From Flavobacterium aeripolare (GTDB taxonomy: Bacteria; Bacteroidota; Bacteroidia; Flavobacteriales; Flavobacteriaceae), in the NCBI RefSeq assembly GCF_013294025.1, contig NZ_JABSNL010000005.1, positions 62,001 to 126,000 on the forward strand: a stretch of DNA of 64,000 nucleotides. Direction: 5' to 3'. This document shows, piece after piece, positions 44,281-52,873 of this stretch (positions are counted from its first letter, which is position 1; each line of letters begins with the position of its first letter). The notes under the pieces are model-generated. The model searched no databases, had not been told where the DNA came from, and worked only from the letters and a program-made list of their open reading frames with translations. The position numbers and the translations under genes are program-made.

Positions 44281-45645
44281 TTATATTGTCATAGAAAACA
44301 AGGCTGTTTCAGGTGCTTTTCTTTTTAAAAGTACATCAAAAGCCATACAGATATTACGAACATATGGTTTGCCATTTTCTGTTACTTGTATGCCATCTTT
44401 ACAAAGGATTACTAAGCCGTCTTTTTCCATTTCTTGCAACTGAATCAATATATCTGGGATTTCTTGAAAATATTCGGTAGCATTTTTCCATGAAGTTTCA
44501 AACTGACACATTAAGTTTAAGATGTGTTTTCGAATAATTAAATCTTCATCAGTTAATAAATGACCTCTATAAATAGGCAATTTATCCCATTCTAATAATT
44601 GGTAATAATCTTCTATACTCTTCTCATTCTGAGCAAAACTATACCAACTATCACTTATTGAGGAAACACCCAAGCCAATCATCAATTTTGTTTTTGACGC
44701 ACTATATCCCATGAAATTACGATGTAGAGAACCTTTTTTGGAGGCGTCATACATACTATCAGTTTCGAGAGCAAAATGATCCATTCCTATTTCGTGATAA
44801 CCACTTTGTAGCAAAAGTTCTTTTCCTATTTGGTATAATTCTCTTTTTTCTCTATCCTTTGGAATATCCTCATCTTTAAAACCACGCTGTCCATTTCCTT
44901 TGATCCATGGTACGTGTGCATAGCTGTAAAATGCCAAGCGATCTGGCTGTAACGACTTTGTTTTTTCGATAGTATCAATTATATCTTTAGTAGTCTGAAA
45001 AGGAAGTCCAAAAATAAGGTCGTGACTTATTGAAGTGTACCCAATCTCTTTTGCCCAAAAACTTACTTTTGCTACGTTGTGAAAGGGTTGTTCACGATGA
45101 ATTGCTTTTTGCACTATTGGAGAGTAATCCTGAACACCAAAACTGACTCTTCTAAAACCCAATTGGTACAATTTTTCTAGATGTTTGTATGTGGTATTGT
45201 TAGGATGACCTTCAAAACTGAATTCGTGATTAGGTGCAATTGTAGCATAGGAGAAAATTCCGTTTATTAAATCTTCCAAATTTTTATTCGAAAAAAACGT
45301 TGGCGTTCCTCCTCCCAGATGAATTTCTTTAATCATTGGTTTTTCAGGCAGCATCTTGCAGTAAAGTGACCATTCCTTTAAAACAGCTTCTATGTAAGGG
45401 TTTTCAACATCATGATTCTTAGTAATGCGCTTATTACACCCGCAAAAAGTGCACATACTCTCACAGAAGGGAAGATGAATATATAAGCTAATGCCATCAG
45501 AACTATTACTTTCTATAAAAGATTTTTTTAAGGTATCGATCCAATTTTGATATTCAAATTCGGTTTCATTCCAGTACGGTACAGTAGGGTAGCTGGTATA
45601 TCGTGGTCCCGGAACATTATATTTTTGAATCAAGGTGTTTTGCAT
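44281..45645 (-). CDS. hemN: Oxygen-independent coproporphyrinogen III oxidase
   Basis: 454 aa radical SAM enzyme. The cluster-binding motif is CESMCTFCGC (CxxxCxxC plus the extra Cys of HemN), preceded by YIHLPF and followed by HLGGGTPTFF. The GYSASKTKLMIGLGVSSISD block and the C-terminal HemN domain are also present. It converts coproporphyrinogen III to protoporphyrinogen IX without O2. It has an Fnr-like box 54 nt upstream, so it is induced together with the cbb3 cluster. Confidence 0.93.
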   Translation of the reverse strand: MQNTLIQKYNVPGPRYTSYPTVPYWNETEFEYQNWIDTLKKSFIESNSSDGISLYIHLPFCESMCTFCGCNKRITKNHDVENPYIEAVLKEWSLYCKMLPEKPMIKEIHLGGGTPTFFSNKNLEDLINGIFSYATIAPNHEFSFEGHPNNTTYKHLEKLYQLGFRRVSFGVQDYSPIVQKAIHREQPFHNVAKVSFWAKEIGYTSISHDLIFGLPFQTTKDIIDTIEKTKSLQPDRLAFYSYAHVPWIKGNGQRGFKDEDIPKDREKRELYQIGKELLLQSGYHEIGMDHFALETDSMYDASKKGSLHRNFMGYSASKTKLMIGLGVSSISDSWYSFAQNEKSIEDYYQLLEWDKLPIYRGHLLTDEDLIIRKHILNLMCQFETSWKNATEYFQEIPDILIQLQEMEKDGLVILCKDGIQVTENGKPYVRNICMAFDVLLKRKAPETALFSMTI

Positions 45646-45668
45646 ATCTAGTAATTTTATCTTGACTT

Positions 45669-45676
45669 CAAAAATA
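45669..45676 (-). promoter_or_regulatory. -7 promoter element of hemN
   Basis: TATTTTTG on the minus strand, exactly 22 nt downstream of the Fnr-like box core (45699-45712). Confidence 0.6.
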
Positions 45677-45698
45677 GGGTTAACCCTTATTATTTAAA

Positions 45699-45712
45699 AT
45701 GATAAATATCAT
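45699..45712. promoter_or_regulatory. Fnr-like operator of hemN
   Basis: ATGATAAATATCAT, symmetric at all but the central pair. Same position relative to the -7 box as at ccoS and ccoI. Confidence 0.7.
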
Positions 45713-45743
45713 CCCAATACAGATTTAGCATTAGACCAAAAAA

Positions 45744-45766
45744 AAGAGGCTTATAAAAAGCCTCTT
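45744..45766 (-). terminator. Intrinsic terminator after the 158-aa membrane protein gene
   Basis: AAGAGGCTT (45744-45752) / AAGCCTCTT (45758-45766), loop of five, T-tract on the minus strand. Confidence 0.8.
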
Positions 45767-45783
45767 AGAATTTATTATAAATG

Positions 45784-46260
45784 TTAGTTAGAAATGCATT
45801 TGTCTATAAGTGCTTTCCATTTTATGGCTAGTTGATGCTCCTCATATAACCTAATTTGATTTATTTGATCGTTTTCAATTGTATAAATAGTAACGACGTC
45901 TTTGCTAACAGCATCTTTGTACTGAAATTCTAGATCAATTTTCACGATTGTTTCCTTTGAGCTTTTTGTAGTAAGTACTAGATCACAGCTTTTAACAACA
46001 GTTAGGTCTATAAAAGCAGTGTGCTCTTGGTTGTTATTAAAGTCCATAAATAGAAAAGCCTTATTGCTTTGGTCTATACTCATAACCTTATTATTGAGTA
46101 TTTCGGTTAGCTCATAGTTATAGGTATTGTTTTTACTGTGAGTAGCCTTTATGGTTTTAATCTTCTTATTAGTGATCATACTAGAACGAAGGACAAAAAA
46201 GAGTGGTGTTGCAAGTAGTAATGTAATTACAAGACCTATAATTGTTACGGATGTATCCAT
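45784..46260 (-). CDS. Membrane-anchored hypothetical protein
   Basis: 158 aa. An N-terminal membrane helix (VTIIGLVITLLLATPLFFVL) is followed by about 120 residues of beta-rich soluble domain (DLVLTTKSSKETIVKIDLEF, KDAVSKDVVTIYTIEND). The family is not recognised. It has its own terminator and lies about 90 nt downstream of another small minus-strand gene. The real coding status is supported by length, a clean N-terminal anchor and the terminator. Confidence 0.7.
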   Translation of the reverse strand: MDTSVTIIGLVITLLLATPLFFVLRSSMITNKKIKTIKATHSKNNTYNYELTEILNNKVMSIDQSNKAFLFMDFNNNQEHTAFIDLTVVKSCDLVLTTKSSKETIVKIDLEFQYKDAVSKDVVTIYTIENDQINQIRLYEEHQLAIKWKALIDKCISN

Positions 46261-46353
46261 TTTTATTTTAAATTAATTTATAGAACAAGACCAGCTCAAT
46301 GCAATTGATTAAGCTGTATAAAATAGTATTGTGTAAGTATAAATGAATTTAAA

Positions 46354-46701
46354 TCACCAGAAAAAATGGAACGGAAAGAGTAATATAGATACTTTTTCGC
46401 ATCTATTTATATCTTGGTTTAAGTATGATTTACAGTAAGAAGCTGCTACAACAGATGTTCTAGGCGTCAAGAATGTAGCTTGCCATTTAATTAGGGGATT
46501 GCTATCTTTTTCTACTTGTAAATGTGCACTATACTGCAGCTGCGGTTGAATGAAAGCCGAATTCTGGATTTTCTCTACAGCTAGTTTTGGGCTGCTTTGC
46601 TTTTTGGTTTTAAAGGGCATTGCATTTGCTGTCGCTGAAAAAGCAACAAGTAAAACATACATAAGTCCTATAAAAGCGAGCGTTCTCTTAACCCAATTCA
46701 T
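46354..46701 (-). CDS. Small exported hypothetical protein
   Basis: 115 aa with a convincing signal peptide (VKRTLAFIGLMYVLLVAFSA, then ANA cleavage). The rest is short and polar, and the protein ends with an aromatic string, LLFPFHFFW. Not recognised; the odd hydrophobic C-terminus could be a membrane or export feature. Possibly co-transcribed with the 158-aa gene downstream. Confidence 0.6.
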   Translation of the reverse strand: MNWVKRTLAFIGLMYVLLVAFSATANAMPFKTKKQSSPKLAVEKIQNSAFIQPQLQYSAHLQVEKDSNPLIKWQATFLTPRTSVVAASYCKSYLNQDINRCEKVSILLFPFHFFW

Positions 46702-46779
46702 ACTGCAAATTTATAATTTTGTTGCTAGTGAGCCTAATTTACATGAGCCTAAATAGTCGGGATTTTAAGCATAAAAAAA

Positions 46780-46804
46780 ACCTCAAACTAAAGTAGTTTG
46801 AGGT
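46780..46804 (-). terminator. Intrinsic terminator of the DUF349 gene
   Basis: Perfect 11-bp arms ACCTCAAACTA (46780-46790) and TAGTTTGAGGT (46794-46804), three-base loop, T8 on the minus strand. It lies 24 nt past the DUF349 stop. Confidence 0.88.
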
Positions 46805-46827
46805 TATATAAATAGGGTATTTGTTTA

Positions 46828-48768
46828 TTATTCTTGGTTTAAAGTTCTTAATTGGGTTAGTTTTTCTTTCCAAACGTCCAAACTTTCTTTGTGGATAGCG
46901 ATGTTTTTACGAACCTCTAATACAATTGAATTTTCTTTCTTAGCATTTTTAGTGTTGGTGAAAAACTGAATGTTGTTTTCTAACTGAAATATCTCATTTT
47001 GCACTTCATCGATTTTGCGCATAATGAAGATTTTCTCATTCTCAAGTTTTCGAGTATCGTTGTTTTCCGCTAGTTGGTCAATCCTAGTCGAGAAACGCAT
47101 CATATCAGTATCTTTTTTACTTAAGCTTAACTTGTCAAAAAGAGCATCAAGTATCTTATTAAATTTACCTTCAATATGTCTTCTAGCATGAGGTACACGC
47201 CCTAATTCCTTCCAGTTAGCGATGTGAAGTTTAATGGCATCTAAGTCTTCTTTGTGCGATCCTATTAATTCAAAATCTCTCAAAGATTCTAGATAGTCTT
47301 TCTTTGCCTCAAAGGCAGCCATTTCTTGTGCATTACTCTCATTTTTAAGCTCTTTTAAACGATCAAAATAATGGTTGCAAGCGGTTTTAAATTCTCCCCA
47401 TACCTTATCAGATGATTTTCTAGGTACATGACCTATTTGTTTCCACTCATCTTGTATGCGTTTCATCGTATTTGTAGTAGTCTCAAAATCATCACTATCT
47501 TGTAACGCTTGCGCTTGAGCAACTAAAGCGTTCTTTTTATTAAGATTATCGTTTTGGTCTTTTTTAATCTCTTTGTAAAACGAGTTTTTGAAAGAATTGA
47601 AATCTCTAACCGCATTTTTAAAAGAGCTCCAGGTTTTTTCATTCAATTCTGCTGGTACTTTTCCAGCATTAAAAAAAGCGGTTCTTAAAGCTTCTACTTT
47701 TCCTATTTGAACCACCCACTGAGAGTGTGAATTCACTTTTACAGTAGCTAATGCTTCTATATCAGCAATAATTTGTTTTTTACGCTCAAGATTTTCTAAT
47801 TCAATAGCATGTTGTTTTTCAAACAATAGCTCTCTTTTATCGTGCATCCTCTTAGTCAATTCACTAAAAAGGTTCCATATTTCCTCACGATGTTCTTTCC
47901 CTACAGGTCCTATGTCTTCCTTCCACATACGGTGCAGGTCCTGTAATTCTCTAAAGGCTTTTTGAATATCATCCTCTTGTAACAACTCATCAACGCGTAA
48001 AATTATTTTTTGCTTTTGCTCTAAGTTATGTTTAAAATCTAGATCTCTCGCTTCTCTATCTAAGTGTAAATAGTCGTAGAAATTCTCTACATGAAAGTGG
48101 TAATTATTCCAGACGTGGTTGTATTTATCTTTAGGTATAGATCCTGCGTTCTTCCATCGCTCTCTTAATTCGTTGAAATGTTTAAGAGTATCTTTAATAT
48201 CTTCCTGCGGATTTATTAACTCTCGCATTTCTTCCACAATAGCTAATCGTACCTCTAAATTAGATTTTAAATTAGTTTGCAGACTTTTAAAATGAGCATT
48301 TTTCCTGTCCTTATATAGGTTATAATATTCGTCAAACTGTGTTTTTAACGGTAAATGATATTGAAAATCCTCTGTGCTATCTGGTTGCTCTGCATGAAAA
48401 GCTTCTTTTTTCTCTTCGATAAAGTCATTGTATTTTACTAAAAATGATTTTTTTATCTCATCTACGTGATCCTTTACAGACATCACTTTCTCTACAGCAG
48501 TAATAATTTTTAAAGATGCTACAAGCTCTTCCATTGATAGCGTGTCATAATCTTGCATAGGGATGTCGTGGCGATCTTTCAAAGTCTCATCCTCACTTTC
48601 CTCAGCGTTTGAATCCTCAATGGCATTCATCGCTTTTTGTTGATCATTTACAGGCTGCTCATGAGTAGTTTCATCTTTATGATCAGATACTACAGTAACA
48701 GTTTCAGTAGACTCAGTAGCTAATTTTCCATCTGCATCTTGCAGGTTATCATTCTTTTCTTCTAACAT
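46828..48768 (-). CDS. DUF349 domain-containing protein
   Basis: 646 aa from ATG 48768 (MLEEKNDNLQ); a longer frame to 48834 adds a non-typical leader. An acidic N-terminal 100 residues precede a series of DUF349 helical repeats, each centred on a W-K motif (for example LRERWKNAGSIPKDKYNHVW, MWKEDIGPVGKEHREEIW, EWKQIGHVPRKSSDKVW). Highly coiled-coil and cytosolic. Function unknown, though widely conserved in Bacteroidetes. Strong terminator downstream. Confidence 0.88.
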   Translation of the reverse strand: MLEEKNDNLQDADGKLATESTETVTVVSDHKDETTHEQPVNDQQKAMNAIEDSNAEESEDETLKDRHDIPMQDYDTLSMEELVASLKIITAVEKVMSVKDHVDEIKKSFLVKYNDFIEEKKEAFHAEQPDSTEDFQYHLPLKTQFDEYYNLYKDRKNAHFKSLQTNLKSNLEVRLAIVEEMRELINPQEDIKDTLKHFNELRERWKNAGSIPKDKYNHVWNNYHFHVENFYDYLHLDREARDLDFKHNLEQKQKIILRVDELLQEDDIQKAFRELQDLHRMWKEDIGPVGKEHREEIWNLFSELTKRMHDKRELLFEKQHAIELENLERKKQIIADIEALATVKVNSHSQWVVQIGKVEALRTAFFNAGKVPAELNEKTWSSFKNAVRDFNSFKNSFYKEIKKDQNDNLNKKNALVAQAQALQDSDDFETTTNTMKRIQDEWKQIGHVPRKSSDKVWGEFKTACNHYFDRLKELKNESNAQEMAAFEAKKDYLESLRDFELIGSHKEDLDAIKLHIANWKELGRVPHARRHIEGKFNKILDALFDKLSLSKKDTDMMRFSTRIDQLAENNDTRKLENEKIFIMRKIDEVQNEIFQLENNIQFFTNTKNAKKENSIVLEVRKNIAIHKESLDVWKEKLTQLRTLNQE

Positions 48769-49262
48769 TGGTTCAATGTTTACGGTTGTTAATAAATTGA
48801 ATTGGAAAGATAGTAAAGCAGTATTTAATAACAAAATAAAACGCTAATTAAGAGTGGTTTTAAGTGTAGGATACAAATTTTTGGAGCTGTTTCCTGCTAT
48901 ACGCTGTATCTTTTATTGTTTTAAACAAAACCATAAAAGGATGCCGCTTCTATCAGGGCTATGGGATACGATTTACCTGAAAATTTATATATACGATTAC
49001 TTGCAGGTATATGCTAAGTCTTAGGGGCCTATATGGTAGCTGTGAAATAACTACTCTTTTAAAGTTCTTTATTCAAAAGCAAAATAATACGATCTTAGTG
49101 AGAAGAAAATCAATTTTTATAATTCTTTTATTACTGGATAAGTTGATTTATTTTTTAAATTTTAGTTGGTAATCAAATAGTTATTAGGTCATTAAGTGGT
49201 ATATTGATTGACAATAATTTTATCTATACCAAGATTATTGCCTTTAATAAGCTTTTAAAACC
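48769..49262. other. Intergenic region upstream of the RAYT pseudogene
   Basis: About 490 nt, AT-rich, holding a degenerate REP-like element (48890-48965). No gene or convincing promoter box was recognised elsewhere in it. Confidence 0.55.
48890..48965. repeat. REP-like dispersed element, copy B
   Basis: Contains TATCTTTTATTGTTTTAAAC facing AAAACCATAAAAGGATGCCG, an imperfect hairpin with the same right flank (AAAAGGATGCCGCT) as copy A. It is 300 bp from the RAYT gene. Confidence 0.6.
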
Positions 49263-49578
49263 ATGAAAAATAGAAAAAGGAATCGAAAATTAAACTATGA
49301 TTATTCTAGAGATAATTTATATTTTGTTACCATATGTGTTCAAGATCGAAGATGCTGTTTTGGTTGGGTCGAAGAAATAGCGGAAGGCATAGAAAATGCA
49401 AAAAATGATGTATCTGCAAAAACGCATAAAGTAGATTTGAATGATTTTGGCAAGATTGTGGGCGATAGAATAATGTGGTTAGAAGAGCAGTATCAATATG
49501 TTTTGATTCATAATTATGTGGTTATGCCCAATCATGTTCATATAATCGTAGAAATTAATCGATCAAGATTATCAATAG

Positions 49579-49598
49579 GGACAGGTCGCGACCTGTCC
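49579..49598. repeat. 20-bp perfect palindrome inside the RAYT gene
   Basis: GGACAGGTCGCGACCTGTCC, in frame (encodes GTGRDLSVR with its neighbours), directly before the 18-bp array. It is much more GC-rich than the rest of the gene and is the kind of palindrome RAYT proteins act on. Confidence 0.75.
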
Positions 49599-49604
49599 GT
49601 ACGC

Positions 49605-49967
49605 AATCCAATTCCCCAAAATAATCCAATCCCCCAAAATAATCCAATCCCCCAAAATATTCCAATCCTGCAAAATAATCCAATTCCCCAAAATAATCCA
49701 ATCCCCCAAAATAATCCAATTCCTCAAAATAATCCAATCCCCCAAAATAATTCAAACCTGCATAATAATCCAAATTCCCAAAATATTCCAATCGTGCAAA
49801 ATAATCCAATCCCCCAAAATAATCCAAATTCCCAAAATAATCCAATCGTGCAAAATAATCCAATTCCCCAAATTAATCCAATTCCCCAAAATAATCCAAT
49901 TCAAAATGATTCAATTCAAAATGATTCAATTCAAAATGATTCAATTCAAGATGATGCCTTTCAAAAT
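49605..49967 (+). repeat. In-frame 18-bp tandem array followed by 15-bp repeats
   Basis: Sixteen 18-bp units (49605-49892) encoding NPIPQN and variants (IPILQN, NSNLHN, NPNSQN, IPIVQN), then a shorter unit encoding NDSIQ three times (49905-49949). Unit lengths are multiples of three, so the frame is kept; other frames also stay open, including one on the minus strand reading LDYFGG repeats. Confidence 0.9.
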
Positions 49968-50249
49968 ATTGTTGTAAAGTATGTGGCTATGGATCAAGAG
50001 TTATTAAATTCCAGACAAACCCACCTAGATGTAAAAATCAAGTCATTATCAAGCCTTATGGGAGCGCTAAAAACGACCTCTTCAAAATTGATACACCAAT
50101 CTGGACTAGAAACTTTTTCATGGTAACGTTCTTTCCATGATCACGTTATACGAAGTGATAACGCGTACGATAGAATTTCCAATTATATAGATGCTAATCC
50201 ACAAAAGTGGTTTGAAGATACTTTTTATAAAAAAAGAAGCAAGCTATAA

Positions 50250-50593
50250 TAAAAGCGATTACAATGGTCAGTTTATAGTTAATGTTGACTAGTAATCAAC
50301 GATAGCTACAATTGCCAGCATATGAGAATAACGTTACTTAAGATATTTACTTACTTCGACGTTTCCCAGTAAGATATTTTAGAATATGCGAAATTATATT
50401 AAAGTAGTTCTAGATGGCTAGATCGTTTTTCATTACAAAGTATATCTCAAAATGTCACTAGTTTATATTTTGTTTCAAAGTTATCTCATACTTTAGTAGT
50501 CTTTTCATGAAAAATGCCCCAAATAGAGTTTAACTATTTGGGGCATTTTCTATAAATAGAGTGCTTTGTAATTTTAGAGATATGATAAATAAA
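50250..50593. other. Intergenic region between the RAYT pseudogene and aroE
   Basis: About 340 nt, AT-rich, with no gene seen; its only clear element is the terminator at 50511-50549. Confidence 0.55.
50511..50549. terminator. Strong terminator after aroE
   Basis: Perfect 16-bp arms AAAATGCCCCAAATAG (50511-50526) and CTATTTGGGGCATTTT (50534-50549) with a seven-base loop; usable in both directions. Confidence 0.9.
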
Positions 50594-51346
50594 CTATTCA
50601 CTCCATATTTTCCAAGCCTTTTCAGCCTGATAGACAAGCATATCGTAACCGTTTTTTGTTTGCGCTCCTTTGGCGGAAGCCTTACTTAAAAATTGTGTTA
50701 TTGCGGGATTATAGATCAAATCAAATGCAATATGCTGAGTGGTGAAAAATTCAAACGGGATAGCGGGGTAAGCGAGTATATCAGGACTCGTACCTACTGG
50801 AGTTGCATTAATTACAATAGTATGCGTTGTAAATACCTCTTGATCTAAATCTTCGTACGATATGGTATTTTCGTTTTTTATTCTTGACACAAACGTATAG
50901 GTAATTCCTAGCTCGTCCAGAGCAAAGCAAACTCCTTTTGATGCGCCTCCAGTACCTAAGATCAATGCTTTTTTATGATGATCAGCTAGTAATGGTTTAA
51001 TAGCCTTTTTAAAGCCATAATAGTCTGTATTATACCCTTTTAGTTTACCGCTTCGAGTAAATTTAATGGTATTCACAGCGCCTATTAACTTTGCTTTTTT
51101 AGATAGCTTATCTAGAAATGGAATAACTGCTTCTTTATAAGGAATTGTTACATTGATTCCAGCCAGTTCTTCATGATTATCTTTAATTAGTGTTTCGAAC
51201 TCGCTAATAGTTTGAAGATCAAAATTTTCATACGTACAATTATTTAATGCAGCTGCCTCAAATTTTTCTGTAAAATAACCTTTCGAAAAGGAATAACTGA
51301 TGTTTTTACCAAGCAAACCAAATCTTTTCTTATTACTATTTGCCAT
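50594..51346 (-). CDS. aroE: Shikimate dehydrogenase
   Basis: 250 aa. Substrate-binding domain with SYSFSKGYFTEKF and INVTIPYKEAV (catalytic Lys), NTIKF and YNTDYYGF, then an NADP-binding loop ALILGTGGASKGVC and C-terminal NGYDMLVYQA. It reduces 3-dehydroshikimate to shikimate in aromatic amino-acid synthesis. Its ATG overlaps the stop of the upstream TPR gene (TAATG), so translation is coupled. Confidence 0.93.
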   Translation of the reverse strand: MANSNKKRFGLLGKNISYSFSKGYFTEKFEAAALNNCTYENFDLQTISEFETLIKDNHEELAGINVTIPYKEAVIPFLDKLSKKAKLIGAVNTIKFTRSGKLKGYNTDYYGFKKAIKPLLADHHKKALILGTGGASKGVCFALDELGITYTFVSRIKNENTISYEDLDQEVFTTHTIVINATPVGTSPDILAYPAIPFEFFTTQHIAFDLIYNPAITQFLSKASAKGAQTKNGYDMLVYQAEKAWKIWSE

Positions 51347-52743
51347 TAGTCTTTTTTATATTTTTCAATGTAATTGCGTACTGCTTTATTTGTCCACACT
51401 ACTGGAAACAAGTCCTCAAGTAAGATGTAATTGTCAAAATTTAATCGTAGACCGTTGCTCAAATGAAACTTCGCCTTCGTTTCCTCTTGCGCCATAAAAT
51501 ACAATCCTGCTAAACGGTATTCGATTTCGTTTTCTTCAGGAAAATATTCAGAAGCCTGCAACAAGGTTTGGATAGCGGTATCAAATTCTCCTAAAAACTG
51601 TAAAATATTCACCCAGAATAACCAAGTGTCTAATTCTGTATCTCCAAATTCTACTGCTTTTCTGAAACCAAATTCAGCTTCTTCAAAGAAATTCATTTCT
51701 TTATTAATTTTTGCATATCGCTTCCAGTAAAGTCGGTTTTGATTGTCTATAGCTAATGCTTTGTTGACAAAAAAGAGCGCTTTTTGAAAGTTTTTTTGAC
51801 GAATGTAAAAATCAGTTATTGCAATCCAACCTTTGTCAAGTAATGGATCTTCGTGTACTGTTTCATTATAATACTTGATGGCCTGAGCTGTATTCCCTAA
51901 ACGTTCGTGACATTTACCTATGCGTAATAAGGCATAAGATGTTGCGTCATCAAGCGCAATTGTGCGATTATAGCTTTCGATGGCTTCTTCATACTGTTTC
52001 ATTCTTTCGTAGGCTTTTGCTTTTTCCATAAAAGCACCTAGAAATTCGTCATCAATTAGAGTCGCATAATCAAATGCACGTATCGCATTTTCATAATCTT
52101 TTAGATCATAATACAAACGCCCCATTTGGTGCCAAGCAATTTCGCTATAAGGATTTTTATCGATGTACTTCGTTAAGTAAGCAATGGCATCTAAGTTTTG
52201 ATCTAAAAATTCAAAGCAGTACACCACATTATACAAAGCAGATTGATCTTCTAAATCTTCTTCAAGACATTTAATAAAGCTTTCTTTTGCTTCTTCTAAT
52301 TTGTCCATAAAGAGATATTCCATGCCTATTAAATTATAGACATCAGCATAATCTTCAGTATAAGTAAGTGCTATTTTTAGAAACTCGACTGCTTTTTCAT
52401 GTTGGTCACGTTTCGAATAAATATTTGCTTTTTGTATGTAAATTTCTTCATTATTTGGCTCGATAGCATAGAGTTCGTTCAAGAGCTTCTCAGCAATTTC
52501 TAGCTTATCATCAAATACTAACATTTCGACCTGTACTAGCTTTAAGCCAACAGATTTTGGATGTTGATCCAAACCTAGTTTTAGTGCTTTTTTAGCTAAT
52601 GCTGCCTTACCCATATCTAAATAATGAAGAATGATTTCTTCAAACTCTTCCGAGTCAAAAAAGAGCACTTTGTTGGTTTTCAACATAGACTCAAATTTAG
52701 ATAATGATAAGTTATAGTCTTCTTCTTCGTTGCTTAATTGCAT
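51346..52743 (-). CDS. Tetratricopeptide repeat protein
   Basis: 465 aa without signal peptide, made almost fully of TPR helical pairs (for example AEKLLNELYAIEPNNEEIYI, IAWHQMGRLYYDLKDYENAI, AQAIKYYNETVHEDPLLDKG). A protein-interaction scaffold in the cytosol; the partner is unknown. Overlaps aroE by one nucleotide and is regularly found before aroE in flavobacteria. Confidence 0.9.
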   Translation of the reverse strand: MQLSNEEEDYNLSLSKFESMLKTNKVLFFDSEEFEEIILHYLDMGKAALAKKALKLGLDQHPKSVGLKLVQVEMLVFDDKLEIAEKLLNELYAIEPNNEEIYIQKANIYSKRDQHEKAVEFLKIALTYTEDYADVYNLIGMEYLFMDKLEEAKESFIKCLEEDLEDQSALYNVVYCFEFLDQNLDAIAYLTKYIDKNPYSEIAWHQMGRLYYDLKDYENAIRAFDYATLIDDEFLGAFMEKAKAYERMKQYEEAIESYNRTIALDDATSYALLRIGKCHERLGNTAQAIKYYNETVHEDPLLDKGWIAITDFYIRQKNFQKALFFVNKALAIDNQNRLYWKRYAKINKEMNFFEEAEFGFRKAVEFGDTELDTWLFWVNILQFLGEFDTAIQTLLQASEYFPEENEIEYRLAGLYFMAQEETKAKFHLSNGLRLNFDNYILLEDLFPVVWTNKAVRNYIEKYKKD

Positions 52744-52873
52744 GCTTTGTTTTTTTGAATTTGACCTAATTAAAGTTAGGTATCATAACTATTGCTGCTT
52801 GAAAAAAACAAAATTGTTGTGAACAATTTAATTAACAATAGTGTGGTGTAAAAATAGTGTTGGCTTCGTGGAC

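Larger units (their letters stand above)
49263..50249 (+). pseudogene. REP-associated tyrosine transposase (RAYT/IS200-like) with nonsense codon and repeat expansion
   Basis: The frame opens MKNRKRNRKLNYDYSRDNLYF VTICVQDR-style and contains the HUH-type NYVVMPNHVHIIVE motif. From 49605 it is expanded by a hexapeptide array (NPIPQN-like, 18-bp unit). It then returns to transposase sequence (SLSSLMGALKTTSSKLIHQS). A TAA at 50124-50126 stops translation after ETFSW, but the same frame continues RSFHDHVIRSDNAYDRISNY and IDANPQKWFEDTFY to a natural stop at 50247-50249. A single C-to-T change in a Gln codon (WQRSFHDH is the family form) explains it. Y1/HUH transposases of this class act on REP palindromes. 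The truncated product lacks the last conserved block and is probably inactive. Confidence 0.88.

Noticed and set aside
49555..49863. 102-aa minus-strand LDYFGG-repeat protein
   Set aside because: It is the antisense reading of the 18-bp array; the repeat keeps all frames open.
49605..49967. CRISPR-like direct repeat array
   Set aside because: Units are contiguous 18-bp coding repeats without spacers and stay in frame with a transposase; no cas genes nearby.
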